46,292 nt of DNA from Planctomycetota bacterium (GTDB taxonomy: Bacteria; Planctomycetota; UBA1135; GCA-002748355), in the NCBI GenBank assembly GCA_027021385.1, contig JALUUL010000036.1, positions 1 through 46,292 on the forward strand. The letters run 5' to 3'. Below the pieces are notes generated by a model. The model was not told the DNA's origin. It was given only the letters and a program-made list of their open reading frames with translations, and did no database searches. Shown piece by piece: positions 44,346-46,292 of the stretch (its first letter is position 1; every line of letters begins with the position of its first letter). Position numbers and translations under genes: made by a program.

Positions 44346-46292
44346 GTCCGTCCCCGGAACGAGCGTCCGGCAGATCCCGCACGTGCACATCCGTCTGCGG
44401 GAACGGAATCTCGATCCCCTCGCGCTCGAGGGCCTTGTAGATCGCGAAGTGGAGATCGCTGAAGGTGCTCCTCTTGAAATCGAGGTGGGTCCAGTAGACG
44501 ACCTGGAAATCCACGGAGGACGCGCCGAATCCTTTCGCGAAGACGGCGGGTTCGGGCTTCCGGTAGACGCGCCCGTGTCCCCGGACGGTCTCCAGCAGGA
44601 TCTCCCGGACCTTCTTCAGATCCGAACCATAGGCGACACCGACCTCGATCGTGCTCCGCATGTCCTGGTCGGTCCCGGTCCAGTTCGTGATCGGCTGGGA
44701 GATGAAGTCCTTGTTCGGAACGATGACGTCGATGTTGTCGAAGGAGGTGACGGTCGTCGAACGAATCGTGATCCTCTTGACCTCTCCCAGCGTCGTCCCG
44801 ACGCGGACGATGTCCCCGACCTTGAGGGGACGTTCGAACAGCAGGATCAGCCCCGAGAAGAAGTTGCTGACGATGTCCTGGAGACCGAAGCCGATGCCGA
44901 CCCCGAGCGCGGCGAGCATCCACTGAAGCTGGCTGATCCCCACGCGGATGAAGGAAAAGGAGATCAGCGCTCCGACGATCGACACGAGGTAGGAGGTCAT
45001 CGTGCCGAGCGTGTATCGCAGACCTCGATCGATCGTCGAGGATCCCTCGAGCAGGGTCTCGACCGTGCGGCGCATCCGGCGGGCGACGGCCCAGGTCAGG
45101 TAGAGTCCCAGGAGGCAGAGTCCGAGGTCGTAGGCACGGACTTCGAGATCCTTGCCTCCCCAGAGGACCGCGTCGCCGAAGAGGGCCCAATCGGCCCGAT
45201 CGAAACCGAGGATCCAGGACGCGCCGGCGAGAGCGACCGCGAGGGTTCCCAGAAGCTCGGCGATTTCGAGGTAATCCCCGAAGAGGGTGAGTCGCGACTT
45301 GGAGCGGTCCTTCGGGTCCTTCTCTCCCTCCGCCGCTCCCGAACCGTCCCCGGCCCCCCACCTCCGCTGGAATCGGAAGCGCAGCTCCTCGACGACGGCC
45401 TCGTGGAAGAGGGCGGCGAGAGCCACGCCCCCAAACAGGCCGAGGACGGCGCGCCCGCACATGACCGCGAGCCCGTGGTAGGACAGGATCCAGCAGAGGA
45501 GGGCCGCCGAAAGGGTCAGGCGCGCGGGCCAGAGGAAGAAACGATAGAAGTTCCGCAGGAAGGCGAAGCCGCCGTCCTGATCCCCCTTCACCAATTGGTC
45601 GACCAGACGCCGCTGGAGCAGGAGGAGGAAGAAGACGAGGAGGAGCCCCCCCTCCCGTAGCGCGTCCAGGCCCTCGCTGACCGCACGGGCGCGGTCCGCG
45701 GGAACCAGAGCCCCGAGAATTCGGCCTCCCTGCCCGAGCAGCCAGAACAGGAGTCCGAGGAGGAGGAGGCGATGGACCCTGCCCGCGAGCCGGTCGTTCA
45801 GGGGGAAGAGCCGCAGCCGCGAGCGGAGGGGACGGAGGGCAACCTTCAACGAACCCCACCACAGCCCGAAGGTCAGGCTAAGGCCGCCCAGGGCCTGCAG
45901 AAGGGCCCGCTCCCTCGGAGCGAGTGTTCCTGCGCCCCCCATGACCCACATCCCGATCCCGAACAGGACCCAGAACCCCGCGCGGCGCAGCAGTCCGAAG
46001 AAAGCGAGCCAGTGGACCTCGCGTTTCGGGACCTCGTCCCGCCCCTCGAGGGCGGCGAGCAGACTCCGGCTCCGCCGCAGGCCGAGGAAGGAAAGGAAGA
46101 GGCCCAGGAGAGGGAGCAGCCAGGCCAGGATCCTCCGGACGATCGAGATCCCGGAGCGTTCGCCCGCCCCCCCCCCGATTCCGAGGAGGAGAGAAGGGAG
46201 GCGCCCCAGACCCTCGAGGATCTTCGCTCCGTCGCGCGCCAGAACCGAAGGAAGTCCGAGAAGACCCTGGAACCTCTCCGGATCCCTCAGGA
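44314..46292 (-). CDS. Large MscS-family mechanosensitive channel (partial, N-terminus off the right edge)
   Basis: This pressure-gated membrane channel is open to the window edge; 659 codons are visible. ATG 45951 is internal, since the same frame continues upstream without a stop and encodes more hydrophobic helices (ILAWLLPLLGLFLSFLGL, LAFFGLLRRAGFWVLFGI). About ten transmembrane segments precede the MscS core, which has ALGVGIGFGLQDIVSNFFSG (pore helix), LLFERPLKVGDIVRVG and TTVTSFDNIDVIVPNKDFI (the beta domain), then the C-terminal domain to TDVHVRDLPD. The size is of the MscK/MscM kind. It is convergent with dcd and overlaps it by 32 bp. Confidence 0.92.
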   Translation of the reverse strand, partial: LRDPERFQGLLGLPSVLARDGAKILEGLGRLPSLLLGIGGGAGERSGISIVRRILAWLLPLLGLFLSFLGLRRSRSLLAALEGRDEVPKREVHWLAFFGLLRRAGFWVLFGIGMWVMGGAGTLAPRERALLQALGGLSLTFGLWWGSLKVALRPLRSRLRLFPLNDRLAGRVHRLLLLGLLFWLLGQGGRILGALVPADRARAVSEGLDALREGGLLLVFFLLLLQRRLVDQLVKGDQDGGFAFLRNFYRFFLWPARLTLSAALLCWILSYHGLAVMCGRAVLGLFGGVALAALFHEAVVEELRFRFQRRWGAGDGSGAAEGEKDPKDRSKSRLTLFGDYLEIAELLGTLAVALAGASWILGFDRADWALFGDAVLWGGKDLEVRAYDLGLCLLGLYLTWAVARRMRRTVETLLEGSSTIDRGLRYTLGTMTSYLVSIVGALISFSFIRVGISQLQWMLAALGVGIGFGLQDIVSNFFSGLILLFERPLKVGDIVRVGTTLGEVKRITIRSTTVTSFDNIDVIVPNKDFISQPITNWTGTDQDMRSTIEVGVAYGSDLKKVREILLETVRGHGRVYRKPEPAVFAKGFGASSVDFQVVYWTHLDFKRSTFSDLHFAIYKALEREGIEIPFPQTDVHVRDLPDARSGDGLKDPGSASKA

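Overview
The window is high-GC bacterial chromosome, almost completely coding; no gap between genes reaches 300 bp. Gene content suggests a didermic bacterium, most likely an uncultured Planctomycetota-like lineage. The reasons are a HEAT-type repeat ending in a D-x-x-A-W-x-x-W-W motif, a very large ResB paired with CcsA, a tandem-domain dCTP deaminase, an S41 protease carrying EF-hand-like loops, and frequent GTG/TTG starts. The lineage is inferred from gene style, not from a marker search. I see no rRNA, tRNA, CRISPR array, insertion sequence or prophage gene.

Region 1 (1-21588, all on the minus strand, read right to left) is a run of 19 co-directional genes joined by short gaps or 1-14 bp overlaps. 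It starts with moaC, asd, accB and accC (molybdopterin, aspartate-family and fatty-acid metabolism). Next come an AmaP/Asp23-like membrane protein and a Gly/Tyr-rich FecR-domain protein. The run then becomes an exopolysaccharide/O-glycan locus. It encodes nucleotide-sugar enzymes (UDP-glucuronate decarboxylase, GlmS, a UDP-HexNAc/UDP-hexose dehydrogenase, two UDP-sugar 4-epimerases, RmlA, RmlD, RmlB), a Wza-like export lipoprotein, a Wzz-like chain-length protein of the exosortase type, an exosortase-type O-glycosylation ligase, an AsnB-type amidotransferase and a GT4 glycosyltransferase that runs off the left edge. Exosortase, flippase and initiating transferase are not in the window; if they exist they should lie beyond the left edge or elsewhere.

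Region 2 (21595-27461) holds a secreted S41 protease divergent from moaC, a PgeF-type laccase-domain protein coupled to an AI-2E/PerM-type permease, and, divergent from these, a PLP-dependent decarboxylase. The decarboxylase resembles the exosortase-A-associated family rather than LysA, so it is a second, remote link to an exosortase-style pathway.

Region 3 (27468-43058, minus strand) is housekeeping. It runs sucC-sucD, a HEAT-like membrane protein, tatA, a polyprenyl synthase, resB-ccsA (cytochrome c maturation), a rhomboid protease, an unrecognised 721-residue exported protein, then serS-thrS-infC. Several GC-rich hairpins without T-tracts lie between these genes.

Region 4 (43233-46292) has a plus-strand tandem dCTP deaminase with a convincing near-leaderless promoter. 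Its 3' end overlaps that of a convergent large MscS-family channel running off the right edge.
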